Under the pieces are notes generated by a model that saw only the letters and a list, made by a program, of their open reading frames with translations, did not search any database and had not been told where the DNA came from. Shown one piece after another: positions 8,566 to 17,155 of a stretch of 64,000 bases of DNA; within the stretch, counting starts at the first letter, position 1, and each line of letters starts with the position of its first letter. Source of the DNA: Streptomyces sp. YIM 130001 (lineage in GTDB: Bacteria > Actinomycetota > Actinomycetes > Streptomycetales > Streptomycetaceae); assembly GCF_003574445.1 (NCBI RefSeq), contig NZ_KZ984552.1, positions 1 to 64,000 on the forward strand. Direction: 5' to 3'. The translations under genes were made by a program, and so were the position numbers.

Positions 8566-9620
8566 GTACCCAAGACATTCCAGAAGAGAACCTGCCCAGT
8601 GAGCAGGCCGCCGGTCACGGCGAGGTGGCGCACGCGGACGCCAAGGACCCGTTCGAGAATCCGGGGCTTCCGCCCCATGAGCACCGGATCCAGGACATCG
8701 ACGAGCGGGCCGCCAAGCGCTCCGAGCGCACCGTGGCCCTGCTGTTCACGCTGTCCATGATCGCCACGGTCGCGTTCATCGCGTCCTTCGTGGCGTTCCC
8801 GGTCGACAAGATCGTCTACATCTTCCCGTTCGGCCGGATCAGCGCGCTCAACTTCTCGCTCGGACTGACTCTCGGCCTCGCCCTGTTCTGCATCGGCGCC
8901 GGCGCGGTCCACTGGGCCCGCACGCTGATGTCCGACGTGGAGATCGCCGACGAGCGGCACCCGATCGAGGCCGAGCCCGAGGTCAAGGCCAAGGTCATGG
9001 AGGACTTCCGGCAGGGTGCCGCGGAGTCCGTCATCGGTCGGCGCAAGCTGGTCCGTAACACCATGTTCGGTGCACTGGCCCTGGTTCCGCTGTCGGGTGT
9101 GGTGCTGCTGCGCGACCTCGGCCCGCTGCCGGAGGACAAGCTGCGTCACACGCTCTGGTCCAAGGGCAAGCTCCTGGTCAACCAGAACACCAACGAGCCG
9201 CTGCGTCCCTCGGACGTCCGCGTCGGTTCGCTGACCTTCTGCAAGCCGGAGGGTCTGGAGGAGCACGACCACGACTTCCAGAAGGAGATCGCCAAGGCTG
9301 CCCTGATGATCGTCCGCATCAAGCCGGACGACATCAAGGACAAGCAGCAGCGCGAGTGGGCGCACGAGGGCATCGTCGCCTACTCGAAGATCTGCACCCA
9401 CGTGGGCTGCCCGATCTCCCTGTACGAGCAGCAGACGCACCACGTCCTCTGCCCGTGTCACCAGTCCACCTTCGACCTCTCCGACGGCGCCCGAGTCATC
9501 TTCGGCCCGGCCGGTCACGCCCTGCCGCAGCTGCGCATCGGCGTGAACGAGGAGGGCTACCTCGAGGCGCTCGGCGACTTCGACGAGCCCGTCGGTCCTG
9601 CCTTCTGGGAGCGCGGATGA
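8562..9620 (+). CDS. qcrA: Rieske iron-sulfur subunit of the cytochrome bc1 complex
   Basis: Carries the [2Fe-2S] cluster that takes the first electron from menaquinol. 352 residues, with the long N-terminal region typical of actinobacteria: three membrane helices (about 57-79, 92-118, 167-184) rather than one, then the Rieske fold. Cluster ligands are in C278-T-H280-V-G-C283 and C297-P-C299-H300; the two extra cysteines form the stabilising disulfide. Both ends overlap neighbouring genes by four bases, indicating coupled translation. Confidence 0.97.
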   Translation: MSTQDIPEENLPSEQAAGHGEVAHADAKDPFENPGLPPHEHRIQDIDERAAKRSERTVALLFTLSMIATVAFIASFVAFPVDKIVYIFPFGRISALNFSLGLTLGLALFCIGAGAVHWARTLMSDVEIADERHPIEAEPEVKAKVMEDFRQGAAESVIGRRKLVRNTMFGALALVPLSGVVLLRDLGPLPEDKLRHTLWSKGKLLVNQNTNEPLRPSDVRVGSLTFCKPEGLEEHDHDFQKEIAKAALMIVRIKPDDIKDKQQREWAHEGIVAYSKICTHVGCPISLYEQQTHHVLCPCHQSTFDLSDGARVIFGPAGHALPQLRIGVNEEGYLEALGDFDEPVGPAFWERG

Positions 9621-11263
9621 GTACTGAAGCAACCAAGACCGCACCGGCGGCCCCCTCGGGCCGCAAGGCACCCGCCGGCGAGAAGGTCGCCGACTGGGCC
9701 GACGGCAGGCTGGGCATCTACGGCCTGGCCAAGGCCAACATGCGGAAGATCTTCCCGGACCACTGGTCCTTCATGCTGGGCGAGGTCTGCCTCTACAGCT
9801 TCATCATCATCATCCTCACGGGTGTGTACCTGACGCTGTTCTTCCACCCGTCGATGAACGAGGTGGAGTACCACGGCAGTTACATCCCCATGCAGGGCCA
9901 GCTGGTGTCCGAGGCCTTCAACTCGACGATGCACATCAGCTTCGACGTCCGCGGTGGTCTGCTGATCCGGCAGATCCACCACTGGGCGGCGCTGATCTTC
10001 GTGGCCGCGATGCTGGTCCACATGATGCGCGTCTTCTTCACCGGCGCGTTCCGCAAGCCGCGTGAGGTCAACTGGCTGTTCGGCTTCCTGCTGCTCGTCC
10101 TCGGCATGTTCACCGGTTTCACCGGTTACTCGCTGCCGGACGACCTGCTCTCCGGTACCGGTGTGCGCTTCATGCAGGGCGCGATCCTGTCCGTCCCGGT
10201 CGTCGGCACGTATCTGTCGATGTTCCTGTTCGGCGGGGAGTTCCCGGGCGGCGACTTCGTGGCCCGCTTCTACTCGGTCCACATCCTGCTGTTGCCGGGC
10301 ATCATGCTCGGCCTGCTGGTGGCGCACCTGATCCTGGTCTTCTACCACAAGCACACCCAGTTCGCGGGTCCCGGCAAGACGAACAAGAACGTCGTCGGCA
10401 TGCCGCTGCTCCCGGTGTACATGGCGAAGGCCGGCGGATTCTTCTTCCTGGTGTTCGGTGTGATCGCGGTCGTCGCGGCGGTCGCCACGATCAACCCGAT
10501 CTGGGCCATCGGTCCCTATCGACCGGACATGGTCGGCACGGGCGCCCAACCCGACTGGTACATGGGCTTCTCCGAGGGCCTGATCCGTGTGATGCCTGGC
10601 TGGGAGATCAACGCGTGGGGTCACACCCTCGTACTGGGCGTCTTCGTCCCGCTGATCATCTTCCCGCTGGTCCTCGTGTCGATCGCCGTGTACCCGTTCA
10701 TCGAGTCCTGGATCACCGGGGACAAGCGCGAGCACCACATCCTGGACCGCCCGCGCAACGCCCCGACCCGTACGGCCTTCGGTGTCGGCTGGCTCACCTG
10801 GTACTTCATCCTGCTCGTCGGTGGTGGTAACGACATCTGGGCGACGCACTTCAATCTGTCGATCAACTCGATCACCTGGTTCGTCCGGATCGCGTTCTTC
10901 GTCGGGCCCGTGCTCGCCTTCATCGTCACCAAGCGGATCTGCCTCGGACTGCAGCGCCGGGACAAGGACAAGGTCCTGCACGGCCGCGAGTCCGGCATCA
11001 TCAAGCGGCTGCCGCACGGTGAGTTCGTCGAGGTGCACGAGCCGCTCAGCCAGGAGGACCTGCACACCCTCACGGCACACGAGCAGTACCAGCCGGCCGC
11101 CATCGGCGCGACGACCGACGAGAACGGTGTGGAGCGCAAGGTGCCCGCCACCGAGAAGCTGCGCGCCAAGCTGTCCGAGGGCTACTACGGGGAGGACAAC
11201 CAGATCCCCAAGCCCACGGCGGAGGAGTACAAGGAGATCACCAGCGGCCACGGCCACCACTGA
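9617..11263 (+). CDS. qcrB: Cytochrome bc1 complex cytochrome b subunit
   Basis: Membrane core of the bc1 complex, binding two b hemes and both menaquinol sites. 548 residues; the helical core spans about 45-430, with heme-ligand histidines in HHWAAL and HILLLPG-type segments and the Qo-site motif region around PDWYMGFSEG. A long cytoplasmic C-terminal extension is characteristic of the actinobacterial QcrB family. ATG 9617 overlaps the qcrA stop; the frame is open further upstream only as a shadow inside qcrA. Last gene of the unit, followed by a strong terminator. Confidence 0.97.
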   Translation: MSTEATKTAPAAPSGRKAPAGEKVADWADGRLGIYGLAKANMRKIFPDHWSFMLGEVCLYSFIIIILTGVYLTLFFHPSMNEVEYHGSYIPMQGQLVSEAFNSTMHISFDVRGGLLIRQIHHWAALIFVAAMLVHMMRVFFTGAFRKPREVNWLFGFLLLVLGMFTGFTGYSLPDDLLSGTGVRFMQGAILSVPVVGTYLSMFLFGGEFPGGDFVARFYSVHILLLPGIMLGLLVAHLILVFYHKHTQFAGPGKTNKNVVGMPLLPVYMAKAGGFFFLVFGVIAVVAAVATINPIWAIGPYRPDMVGTGAQPDWYMGFSEGLIRVMPGWEINAWGHTLVLGVFVPLIIFPLVLVSIAVYPFIESWITGDKREHHILDRPRNAPTRTAFGVGWLTWYFILLVGGGNDIWATHFNLSINSITWFVRIAFFVGPVLAFIVTKRICLGLQRRDKDKVLHGRESGIIKRLPHGEFVEVHEPLSQEDLHTLTAHEQYQPAAIGATTDENGVERKVPATEKLRAKLSEGYYGEDNQIPKPTAEEYKEITSGHGHH

Positions 11264-11308
11264 TGCTCCGTAGCAGTACCTGAGCAGTATCTGCTGTGCC
11301 ACCGCTCT

Positions 11309-11340
11309 GAGCCCCGTCCATTCGTCGGACGGGGCTCTTT
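11309..11340 (+). terminator. Terminator after qcrB
   Basis: Perfect 11-bp stem GAGCCCCGTCC (11309-11319)/GGACGGGGCTC (11327-11337), seven-base loop ATTCGTC, followed by TTT. It lies 45 bases after the qcrB stop and separates the respiratory operon from trpD. Confidence 0.85.
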
Positions 11341-11407
11341 GCGGTTCCGGGGCTTGGCTAGGCTGAGCCCCGTTCCCGAAAACGCCGTTACGACACCAGG
11401 AGCGACC

Positions 11408-12472
11408 ATGAGCGCTGTGCACCCCGCTGGAGGCGACACCGCGGCGGCCCGTTCCTGGCCCGGAGTACTGAACGGACTCCTCGACGGCCACGACCAGAGT
11501 GCCGACGACACCGCCTGGGCGATGGACCGCATCATGCGCGGCGAGGCGAGCGACGCGCAGATCGCCGGCTTCGCGGTGGCGCTGCGGGCCAAGGGCGAGA
11601 CGGTGGACGAGATCAGCGGGCTCGTCCGCACGATGTACGAGCATGCCAACGTGATCGACGTACCTGGACCGAGTGTCGACATCGTCGGTACGGGCGGCGA
11701 CGGCGCGAAGACCGTCAACATCTCCACGATGTCCGCGATCGTCGTGGCCGGTACCGGGACCAAGGTCGTCAAGCACGGCAACCGGGCCGCGTCCTCAGCG
11801 TCGGGGGCCTCCGACGTCCTGGAGAAGCTCGGCGTGAATCTGGAGCTCAGCCCGGGGCGGGTGGCCCAGGTCGCCGACGAGGCCGGCATCACCTTCTGCT
11901 TCGCCGTGCGCTTCCACCCCGCGCTGCGTCATGTGGCGGTCGCGCGCAAGGAGTTGGGCATCCGCACGGTGTTCAACTTTCTGGGTCCGCTGACCAATCC
12001 GGCCCGGGTGAAGGCCCAGGCGACCGGTGTCGCGGACGCCCGGATGGCGCCCATCATCGCCGGGGTGCTGGCCGAGCGCGGCTCGAGTGCCCTGGTGTTC
12101 CGCGGGGACGACGGACTCGACGAGCTGACCACCACAGCGACGTCCCGGGTCTGGGAGGTACGGGACGGAGCGGTGCGCGAGGAGGGCTTCGACCCCCGGG
12201 ACGTGGGCGTGGACCTGGTGCCGGTCGAGGCACTGCGGGGCGCCGACGCCTCGTACAACGCGGAGGTGGCGCATCGGCTGCTGGCGGGGGAGCGGGGGCC
12301 GGTGCGGGATGCGGTCCTGCTCAACGCCTCCGCAGCGCTGGTTGCGGCCGGGCGCGCTGAGGGGTCCCTGGTGGATCGGATTCGGGGTGGGATGGAGTTG
12401 GCCGCCGATGCGATCGACTCGGGGGCGGCGAAGGCTGCGCTCGAGCGGTGGGTGGCCGTCAGCAACTCGTAG
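11408..12472 (+). CDS. trpD: Anthranilate phosphoribosyltransferase
   Basis: Second committed step of tryptophan synthesis: transfers the phosphoribosyl group of PRPP to anthranilate. 354 residues. The PRPP-binding glycine loop is visible ([12 protein letters not shown], about 95-106), followed by [21 protein letters not shown], which contributes to anthranilate and PRPP binding. ATG 11408 follows an AGGAG ribosome binding site (CACCAGGAGCGACC). It is monocistronic here, separate from trpEG about 33 kb away, a spread arrangement usual for Streptomyces tryptophan genes. Confidence 0.96.
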   Translation: MSAVHPAGGDTAAARSWPGVLNGLLDGHDQSADDTAWAMDRIMRGEASDAQIAGFAVALRAKGETVDEISGLVRTMYEHANVIDVPGPSVDIVGTGGDGAKTVNISTMSAIVVAGTGTKVVKHGNRAASSASGASDVLEKLGVNLELSPGRVAQVADEAGITFCFAVRFHPALRHVAVARKELGIRTVFNFLGPLTNPARVKAQATGVADARMAPIIAGVLAERGSSALVFRGDDGLDELTTTATSRVWEVRDGAVREEGFDPRDVGVDLVPVEALRGADASYNAEVAHRLLAGERGPVRDAVLLNASAALVAAGRAEGSLVDRIRGGMELAADAIDSGAAKAALERWVAVSNS

Positions 12473-12483
12473 TGCCTGCGGTG

Positions 12484-12548
12484 CGGCTCGGTATCGGGGG
12501 CGGCTCGGGATCGGGTTCGGCTCGGTATCGGGTTCGGCTCGGTGGGGG
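12484..12548. repeat. 17-bp tandem repeat, four units (last incomplete)
   Basis: Units begin at 12484, 12501, 12518 and 12535 with consensus CGGCTCGGTATCGGGTT. The first three differ at one to three positions; the fourth decays after about 9 bases. The array begins 12 bases after the trpD stop. It may be a variable-number repeat. Confidence 0.8.
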
Positions 12549-12718
12549 CGGTGGAGCCGTTCCCCTTGCAGCCCGTCGGCGATTGAGGGCGTGTTCGGCC
12601 GGTGCGTGCCGGGCGGGTGCGATTTCGAGACGTCCTCGGCCGCCTGGCGGGCTCGGGGAGGGTCCGGGATGTGGACCGGGTGTTGCGCGCAGAGCATCGT
12701 TTGGCATACTTCCAGGCA

Positions 12719-12840
12719 GGTCATGAGCGACAGCGACGAGGCCCCGGCCCGCTGTCCGGCAACCCTCCGTCCGTGGCGGGGTGCCCCGGGTGAAGACCAG
12801 GCCGTAGGCAGCGAGGTCTGCGGCAAGCGCGGACCCCTGC
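12719..12840 (+). promoter_or_regulatory. SAM-IV riboswitch (S-adenosylmethionine aptamer)
   Basis: The sequence matches my memory of the actinobacterial SAM-IV aptamer: GGTCATGAG at the 5' side, the core CTGTCCGGCAACCCTCC, then GGCGGGGTGCCCCGGGTG and AAGACC, with GGTC (12719-12722) able to pair with GACC (12795-12798) as P1. A further hairpin, GGTCTGCG/CGCGGACC (12815-12835), enclosed by GCAG/CTGC (12808-12811/12837-12840), follows the core. SAM binding would be expected to reduce expression of the downstream class V PLP enzyme, linking it to sulfur metabolism. The 3' boundary is approximate. Confidence 0.88.
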
Positions 12841-12875
12841 GAACTTGGGGTCCTGGTCCTCGAGGGAGCAGTCTC

Positions 12876-12896
12876 GTGAGCAAGCGAATGCGATAG
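12876..12896 (+). CDS. Possible six-codon leader ORF after the SAM-IV riboswitch
   Basis: GTG AGC AAG CGA ATG CGA TAG encodes VSKRMR. A well-placed AGGGAG (12863-12868) lies seven bases before the GTG, far better than expected by chance. It is not in frame with the following enzyme gene. It may be a translated leader coupling ribosome behaviour to the riboswitch, or a remnant. Only comparison across species can decide. Confidence 0.4.
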   Translation: MSKRMR

Positions 12897-13005
12897 GGCG
12901 TCCCGCCCCACCTCCGGTTACCCCCTTCCTTTCTCCTGCGTCGACGTGTGCCCCCGCGTGCACCGTTCGCGCAGTGAATTCGTTTGCCTGTCACGGGAGT
13001 TCGCC

Positions 13006-14388
13006 ATGTCTGCAGTCACCGCCGCCGCCGCCGCCACCACCGAAGGCCCCGTCGCCTGTACGCCGCTCGAGGTGCTCGGCCGTGACGTGAGCGTCCCGCT
13101 GGTCACCGGTGGCGAGGTCACCTACGCCGCCCTCGACTACGCCGCCAGCGCCCCCGCCCTGCAGCGCGTCTGGGACGACGTGGCGGCCTACGCCCCGTAC
13201 TACGGCAGCGTGCACCGCGGTGCCGGCTACCTGTCGCAGCTGTCCACGGACCTCTTCGAGAACAGCCGCCGCACCGTCTTCGACTTCCTCGGCTGCCGCA
13301 CCGACGACCAGGTCGTCTTCACGCGCTCCACCACCGACTCGCTGAACCTGCTCGCCTCCGCGCTGCCCACCGACTGCCAGGTCTTCGTCTTCGAGACCGA
13401 GCACCACGCCTCGCTGCTGCCCTGGCGGGACGCCCGCGTCACCTACCTCGACGCCCCGCGTACGCCCGACGAGGCGGTCGCCACTCTGGAGCGCGCGCTC
13501 GCGGCCCGCGATCCGCACGGTCCCGCGCTGGTCTGCGTCACCGGCGCCTCCAACGTGACCGGTGAACTGTGGCCCGTACAGGAGCTCGCTGCCGCCGCGC
13601 ACGCCCACGGCGCACGGATCGTGCTCGACGCCGCACAGCTGGTCCCGCACCACGCCGTCGACATCGCCGAACTCGGCGTCGACTGGGTGGCGTTCTCCGG
13701 CCACAAGCTCTACGCGCCGTTCGGTGCCGGCGTGCTCGCCGGACGGACCGACTGGCTGCAGGAGGCCGAGCCGTACCTGGCCGGCGGCGGCGCCTCGCGT
13801 GCGGTGACCCGGCGCGAGGACGGCGGCGTCGACGTCGAGTGGCACACCACCGCCGCCCGGCACGAGGCCGGTTCGCCGAACGTCATCGGTGCGTACTCCA
13901 TCGCCTCCGCCTGCAAGGCGCTCACCGAGGCCGGCTTCGATGAACTCGTCGCCCGTGAGCAGGAGTTGATCGCGGAGCTGCGGTCCGGGCTCGCCGATGT
14001 GCCCGAGGTGCGGGTGCTGTCGCTGTTCGGCGACGACGCGCCCCGGGTCGGGGTGCTGTCCTTCGTCGTGGACGGCTGGAACAGCTCGCACTTCGCCGCC
14101 GCTCTCTCCGCCGAGTACGGGATCGGCGTACGCGACGGACTGTTCTGCGCCCACCCGCTGGTGCGCACCCTGCTCGGCAGCGACCCCCAGGAGCAGGGCG
14201 AGTGCGGTGCCCCCGAGGCCGCGCCCGGCCAGAAGTCCCTCAACGCGATCCGGGTGAGCTTCGGGGCCGGCACGCCCGACGAGCACGTCGAGCGCTTCGT
14301 CCGGGCCGTGCGGGAGCTGGTCAGGGACGGTGCGCGGTGGAACTACCGCACCGAGGACGGCCGCTGCGTCCCGGACACCGACGCCTGA
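13006..14388 (+). CDS. Class V PLP-dependent enzyme, SufS/CsdA-like (SAM-IV regulated)
   Basis: 460 residues with the cysteine desulfurase/selenocysteine lyase fold. The PLP lysine is in SGHKLYAPFGAGVL, the cofactor aspartate/glutamine in LDAAQLVPHH, and a candidate catalytic cysteine in RDGLFCAHP, matching the SufS-type RxGxHCAxP region. It begins with an unusual Ala/Thr-rich N-terminus. ATG 13006 has GGGAG seven bases upstream. It stands alone, behind a SAM-IV riboswitch, which points to a sulfur-related role (cysteine use or sulfur mobilisation) rather than a housekeeping Fe-S role, because no suf genes are nearby. Exact substrate unknown. Confidence 0.88.
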   Translation: MSAVTAAAAATTEGPVACTPLEVLGRDVSVPLVTGGEVTYAALDYAASAPALQRVWDDVAAYAPYYGSVHRGAGYLSQLSTDLFENSRRTVFDFLGCRTDDQVVFTRSTTDSLNLLASALPTDCQVFVFETEHHASLLPWRDARVTYLDAPRTPDEAVATLERALAARDPHGPALVCVTGASNVTGELWPVQELAAAAHAHGARIVLDAAQLVPHHAVDIAELGVDWVAFSGHKLYAPFGAGVLAGRTDWLQEAEPYLAGGGASRAVTRREDGGVDVEWHTTAARHEAGSPNVIGAYSIASACKALTEAGFDELVAREQELIAELRSGLADVPEVRVLSLFGDDAPRVGVLSFVVDGWNSSHFAAALSAEYGIGVRDGLFCAHPLVRTLLGSDPQEQGECGAPEAAPGQKSLNAIRVSFGAGTPDEHVERFVRAVRELVRDGARWNYRTEDGRCVPDTDA

Positions 14389-14420
14389 CACCGGGCGCCC
14401 TCGCACCGACGCCCGACGTT

Positions 14421-15572
14421 CTACGCGGCCAGGCGCGCGCCCAACTGGACCATCCTCAGCGCGCGTTCGGTCGCGTCGGTGAGGAACTCCGCGCCCCGGC
14501 CGAGCGCTTCGTGCAGCGAGACCGGCGCGGGCAGGATCGAGCTGTACGCGTCGACGCCCGACGCCTCGACGTGGTGCGCCCCTTCGCCGATGGTGCCCGC
14601 AAGGACCAGGACCGGACGCCCGGAGAGCTTGGCGCGGCGGGCCACCTCGGCGGGCACCTTGCCGCGTGGCGTCTGGTGGTCGAGCGCGCCCTCCGCGGTG
14701 AGCACCAGATCGGCGCGGGCAAGCCGGGCGTCCAGGTCGAGATGGTCGAGGAGTACGTCGAAACGTGGGCGGAGCCGGGCGCCGAGAGCCGCGAGCCCCG
14801 CACCGAGACCACCGGAGGCGCCGGTGCCGCTGCCCAGACGCAGATCGGTATCCGTGGGCAGGTCACGGCGCAGCACGGCGGCCCAGTGGTCGAGTGCGGC
14901 CGAGAGCTCCTCGACCTGGGCGGGGGTCGCGCCCTTCTGCGGGCCGAAGACGCGGGCGACTCCGCGCGGGCCGCACAGCACGTTGTAGGGGTTGCAGGCG
15001 ACCTCGAGGTCCGTGCCGGCCAGGCGCGGGTCGAGGCCCGAGGAGTCGATCCGCGCCAGGGAGCTCAATCGGCTCCCGCCGTACGGGAGTTCCGTGCCGT
15101 CGGCGGTGAGGAGCCGGGCGCCGAGTGCCTGCAGCGCGCCGGCGCCGCCGTCGGACGTACCCGAGTCGCCGCAGCCGACCAGGATGCGGCGGGCCCCGAA
15201 GTCGAGGGCCGCTCGGATCAGTTCGCCCACGCCGTGCGTGGTGGTGGCGCCCGGGTCGCGCAACTCCCGCGGAACGAGAGACAGTCCGGCCACCGCCGCC
15301 ATCTCCACGACCGCGGTGTCCGCGTCGAGCAGCGCGAAGTGGGTGGCTACCGGCTGTCCGACCGGACCGGTGGCCGATTGCTCGACGAGCCGTCCGCCGG
15401 CGGCAGCGGCCAGCGTCTCGGCCGTTCCCTCACCGCCGTCCACCAGAGGGATCAGATCGACCTCGGCGTCCGGGACGACCCGGCGTACCCCCTCGGCGAT
15501 GGCCGCGGCGGCGGCCTGTGCGGAGAGCGACTCCTTGAAACCGCTCGGGGCGACGACGAATCGAGTCAGCAT
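14421..15572 (-). CDS. Glycerate kinase (GK-I family)
   Basis: Phosphorylates D-glycerate with ATP. 383 residues; family landmarks include APSGFKESLSA at the N-terminus, VDGGEGTAETL and GCGDSGTSDGGAG. ATG 15572 has a GAAGGGA ribosome binding site. It lies 55 bases downstream of a same-strand SLC13 anion transporter, so the two are probably co-transcribed, suggesting uptake and phosphorylation of glycerate or a compound giving glycerate. It converges with the PLP enzyme gene 32 bases away. Whether the product is 2- or 3-phosphoglycerate cannot be read from the sequence. Confidence 0.93.
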   Translation of the reverse strand: MLTRFVVAPSGFKESLSAQAAAAAIAEGVRRVVPDAEVDLIPLVDGGEGTAETLAAAAGGRLVEQSATGPVGQPVATHFALLDADTAVVEMAAVAGLSLVPRELRDPGATTTHGVGELIRAALDFGARRILVGCGDSGTSDGGAGALQALGARLLTADGTELPYGGSRLSSLARIDSSGLDPRLAGTDLEVACNPYNVLCGPRGVARVFGPQKGATPAQVEELSAALDHWAAVLRRDLPTDTDLRLGSGTGASGGLGAGLAALGARLRPRFDVLLDHLDLDARLARADLVLTAEGALDHQTPRGKVPAEVARRAKLSGRPVLVLAGTIGEGAHHVEASGVDAYSSILPAPVSLHEALGRGAEFLTDATERALRMVQLGARLAA

Positions 15573-15627
15573 GCTCGAATTCCCTTCAGGGGCACGGTAC
15601 GTGGGGCGGTCGGGCAGAACGAGGGCG

Positions 15628-17046
15628 CTACGGCGCGAGCACCGGAACACCGAGCAGCGGCCACACCGCCAGGGCGAAGAGCAGCACCAGGACGGCGGTC
15701 AGCGGCGCGAGCAGTGCGGACATCCGCAGCAGGTCGGCGGACGTGTACGTGGGCGTACCGGGTATCTCGGCGAAGAGCGTGACCGGCTTCGCGGAGGCGG
15801 GCAGCGTGTGGCAGAAGCCGGCCGCCGCCGTGGAGGCGAGGGCTGCGGCCACCGGATTCACGCCGGCGCCGATCGCGGCCGCCACCACCAGCGGTACGAG
15901 CACCGAGGACCGCGCCGAACGGGACTGCAGCACCAGATGCGCGGCCGTACTGATCGCGATCACGGAGGCCAGGAACACCCAGGGCGGCAGCGAACCCGGC
16001 AGATGCGAGACCAGCCACTTCGCCGCCCCGGACTCCGCGAGTGCGACGCCCATGGCCATCGTCGCGGCCATGAAGAGCAGCAGCGCCCAAGGCACCGTCT
16101 TCAGCGCGTCCTTGAGGCGTACGGTGCCGAGCGCGGGGGAGGCCGCGACGACCGCGCCGATCAGCGCGACCACCGCGGGCGGCACCTGGTGCAGCGGCTC
16201 GCTGCACCACAGGGCGACGACGGTGGCGAGCAGCAGTGCGCAGCGCGTCTCGTCCTGGGCGAGCGGTCCGGTGACCGGCCGGTCGCTGTGCTCCTGGATC
16301 TGCTCGGCCGTGATCGTCACCGGCCCGCGCCGGTCCTCCCGCTTCGTCGTCGTCCACAACACGACCTCGGCGGCCAGATGGGACGAGACGACGGCGAGCG
16401 GCAAGCCGAGCAGCAGCCACTGGGTGAAGCCGATACGGTCGCCGGTCGCCTCCCACAGCACGGACACCGTGATGAGATGCGCGCCCGCACCGATCAGTGT
16501 CGCCACCGCGGACAACAGGATCACCGTCGGGAAGAGCAGGGCCAGCATCACCACCAGACGCCGGCGGCCGGCCAGCACCTTGGCGAGGGCCAGGAACACC
16601 GGCAGCGCGAGCGCGGCCCGGCCCGAAGTCGCCGGTACGGCAAAGGCGGTGACCACGAGCGCCGCCGTCGTCAGATGCGTCAGCTGACGCACCGAACGGG
16701 CCCCGCTCACCAGGAAGGCCGCCGCCCGTCCCGCGAGTCCGGTGCGCGCCACCGCCGCGGCGAGCACGAACGCGCAGATCAGCAACCACACCGTCTCGTC
16801 GCCCAGAGTGCCGAACAGGGTCTCGCTGCTGATCACCCCGGTAGCCGTCAGGGCGAGCCCCGCACCCAGCGCGATGTACGTGTCGTCGATCGGGGTGGCG
16901 ATCCAGGCGCAGGTGGCGAGCGTGAAGACACCCAGGGTGAGCCGGGCCTGGCCGCTCAGCTCGGGGAAGTTCCCGGGCACGAGCAGCAGCGCGCAGATGC
17001 TCAGAGCCACGCAGAGGGTTGCCGTCTGCCGGAGATTCAGTGTCAC
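15628..17046 (-). CDS. SLC13/DASS-family anion transporter
   Basis: 472-residue integral membrane protein with roughly twelve hydrophobic helices, resembling the divalent anion:sodium symporter / ArsB-NhaD superfamily (carboxylate or sulfate uptake). Helical hairpins typical of the fold are seen around PATSGRAALALPVFL and PVAAALASTAAAGFCHTLP. GTG 17046 has no clear ribosome binding site. Glycerate kinase follows on the same strand and a two-component system precedes it; three 11-bp direct repeats lie immediately upstream. I infer a dicarboxylate, glycerate or related organic anion as substrate. Confidence 0.85.
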   Translation of the reverse strand: MTLNLRQTATLCVALSICALLLVPGNFPELSGQARLTLGVFTLATCAWIATPIDDTYIALGAGLALTATGVISSETLFGTLGDETVWLLICAFVLAAAVARTGLAGRAAAFLVSGARSVRQLTHLTTAALVVTAFAVPATSGRAALALPVFLALAKVLAGRRRLVVMLALLFPTVILLSAVATLIGAGAHLITVSVLWEATGDRIGFTQWLLLGLPLAVVSSHLAAEVVLWTTTKREDRRGPVTITAEQIQEHSDRPVTGPLAQDETRCALLLATVVALWCSEPLHQVPPAVVALIGAVVAASPALGTVRLKDALKTVPWALLLFMAATMAMGVALAESGAAKWLVSHLPGSLPPWVFLASVIAISTAAHLVLQSRSARSSVLVPLVVAAAIGAGVNPVAAALASTAAAGFCHTLPASAKPVTLFAEIPGTPTYTSADLLRMSALLAPLTAVLVLLFALAVWPLLGVPVLAP

Positions 17047-17062
17047 GCCACGCAGTCTTCGG

Positions 17063-17095
17063 GCCGGCCGTGAGCGCTGAATGAGGCCCTCATGA
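17063..17095 (-). promoter_or_regulatory. Three 11-bp direct repeats upstream of the SLC13 gene (candidate response-regulator site)
   Basis: Read on the minus strand: TCATGAGGGCC (17095-17085), TCATTCAGCGC (17084-17074) and TCACGGCCGGC (17073-17063) follow each other without gaps, each beginning TCA. An 11-bp repeat period is what OmpR/PhoB-type regulators bind. A similar TCAT pair lies before the two-component operon itself (19644-19665). Confidence 0.5.
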
Positions 17096-17112
17096 AAGGA
17101 AGTTCACCGACC

Positions 17113-17149
17113 CGGCGTCATCCGGGCAGGGCCCGCCCGGACGACGCCG
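17113..17149 (-). terminator. Hairpin after the response regulator gene
   Basis: CGGCGTC-A-TCCGGGC (17113-17127) pairs with GCCCGGA-C-GACGCCG (17135-17149): 14 pairs with one A/C mismatch and a seven-base loop. It lies just past the stop of the regulator gene on the minus strand, separating the signalling genes from the SLC13 promoter. Confidence 0.65.
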
Positions 17150-17155
17150 AGCCGG

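Larger units (their letters stand above)
12473..13005. other. 533-base intergenic region with tandem repeat and riboswitch leader
   Basis: No full gene. From left to right it holds four 17-bp tandem repeats (12484-12548), a segment resembling a common Streptomyces interspersed repeat (12565-12592), the SAM-IV riboswitch (12719-12840), alternative hairpins (12815-12853), a six-codon reading frame with its own ribosome binding site (12876-12896), and about 110 bases of untranslated sequence before the ATG at 13006. Confidence 0.7.

Noticed and set aside
9557..11776. 739-codon minus-strand open frame over qcrB and trpD
   Set aside because: It is antisense to two certain genes, is extremely rich in Arg, Asp and His, and shows no domain.
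12946..13005. Upstream GTG start at 12946 for the SufS-like gene
   Set aside because: The extra 20 residues lack a ribosome binding site and family similarity; ATG 13006 has GGGAG at good distance.
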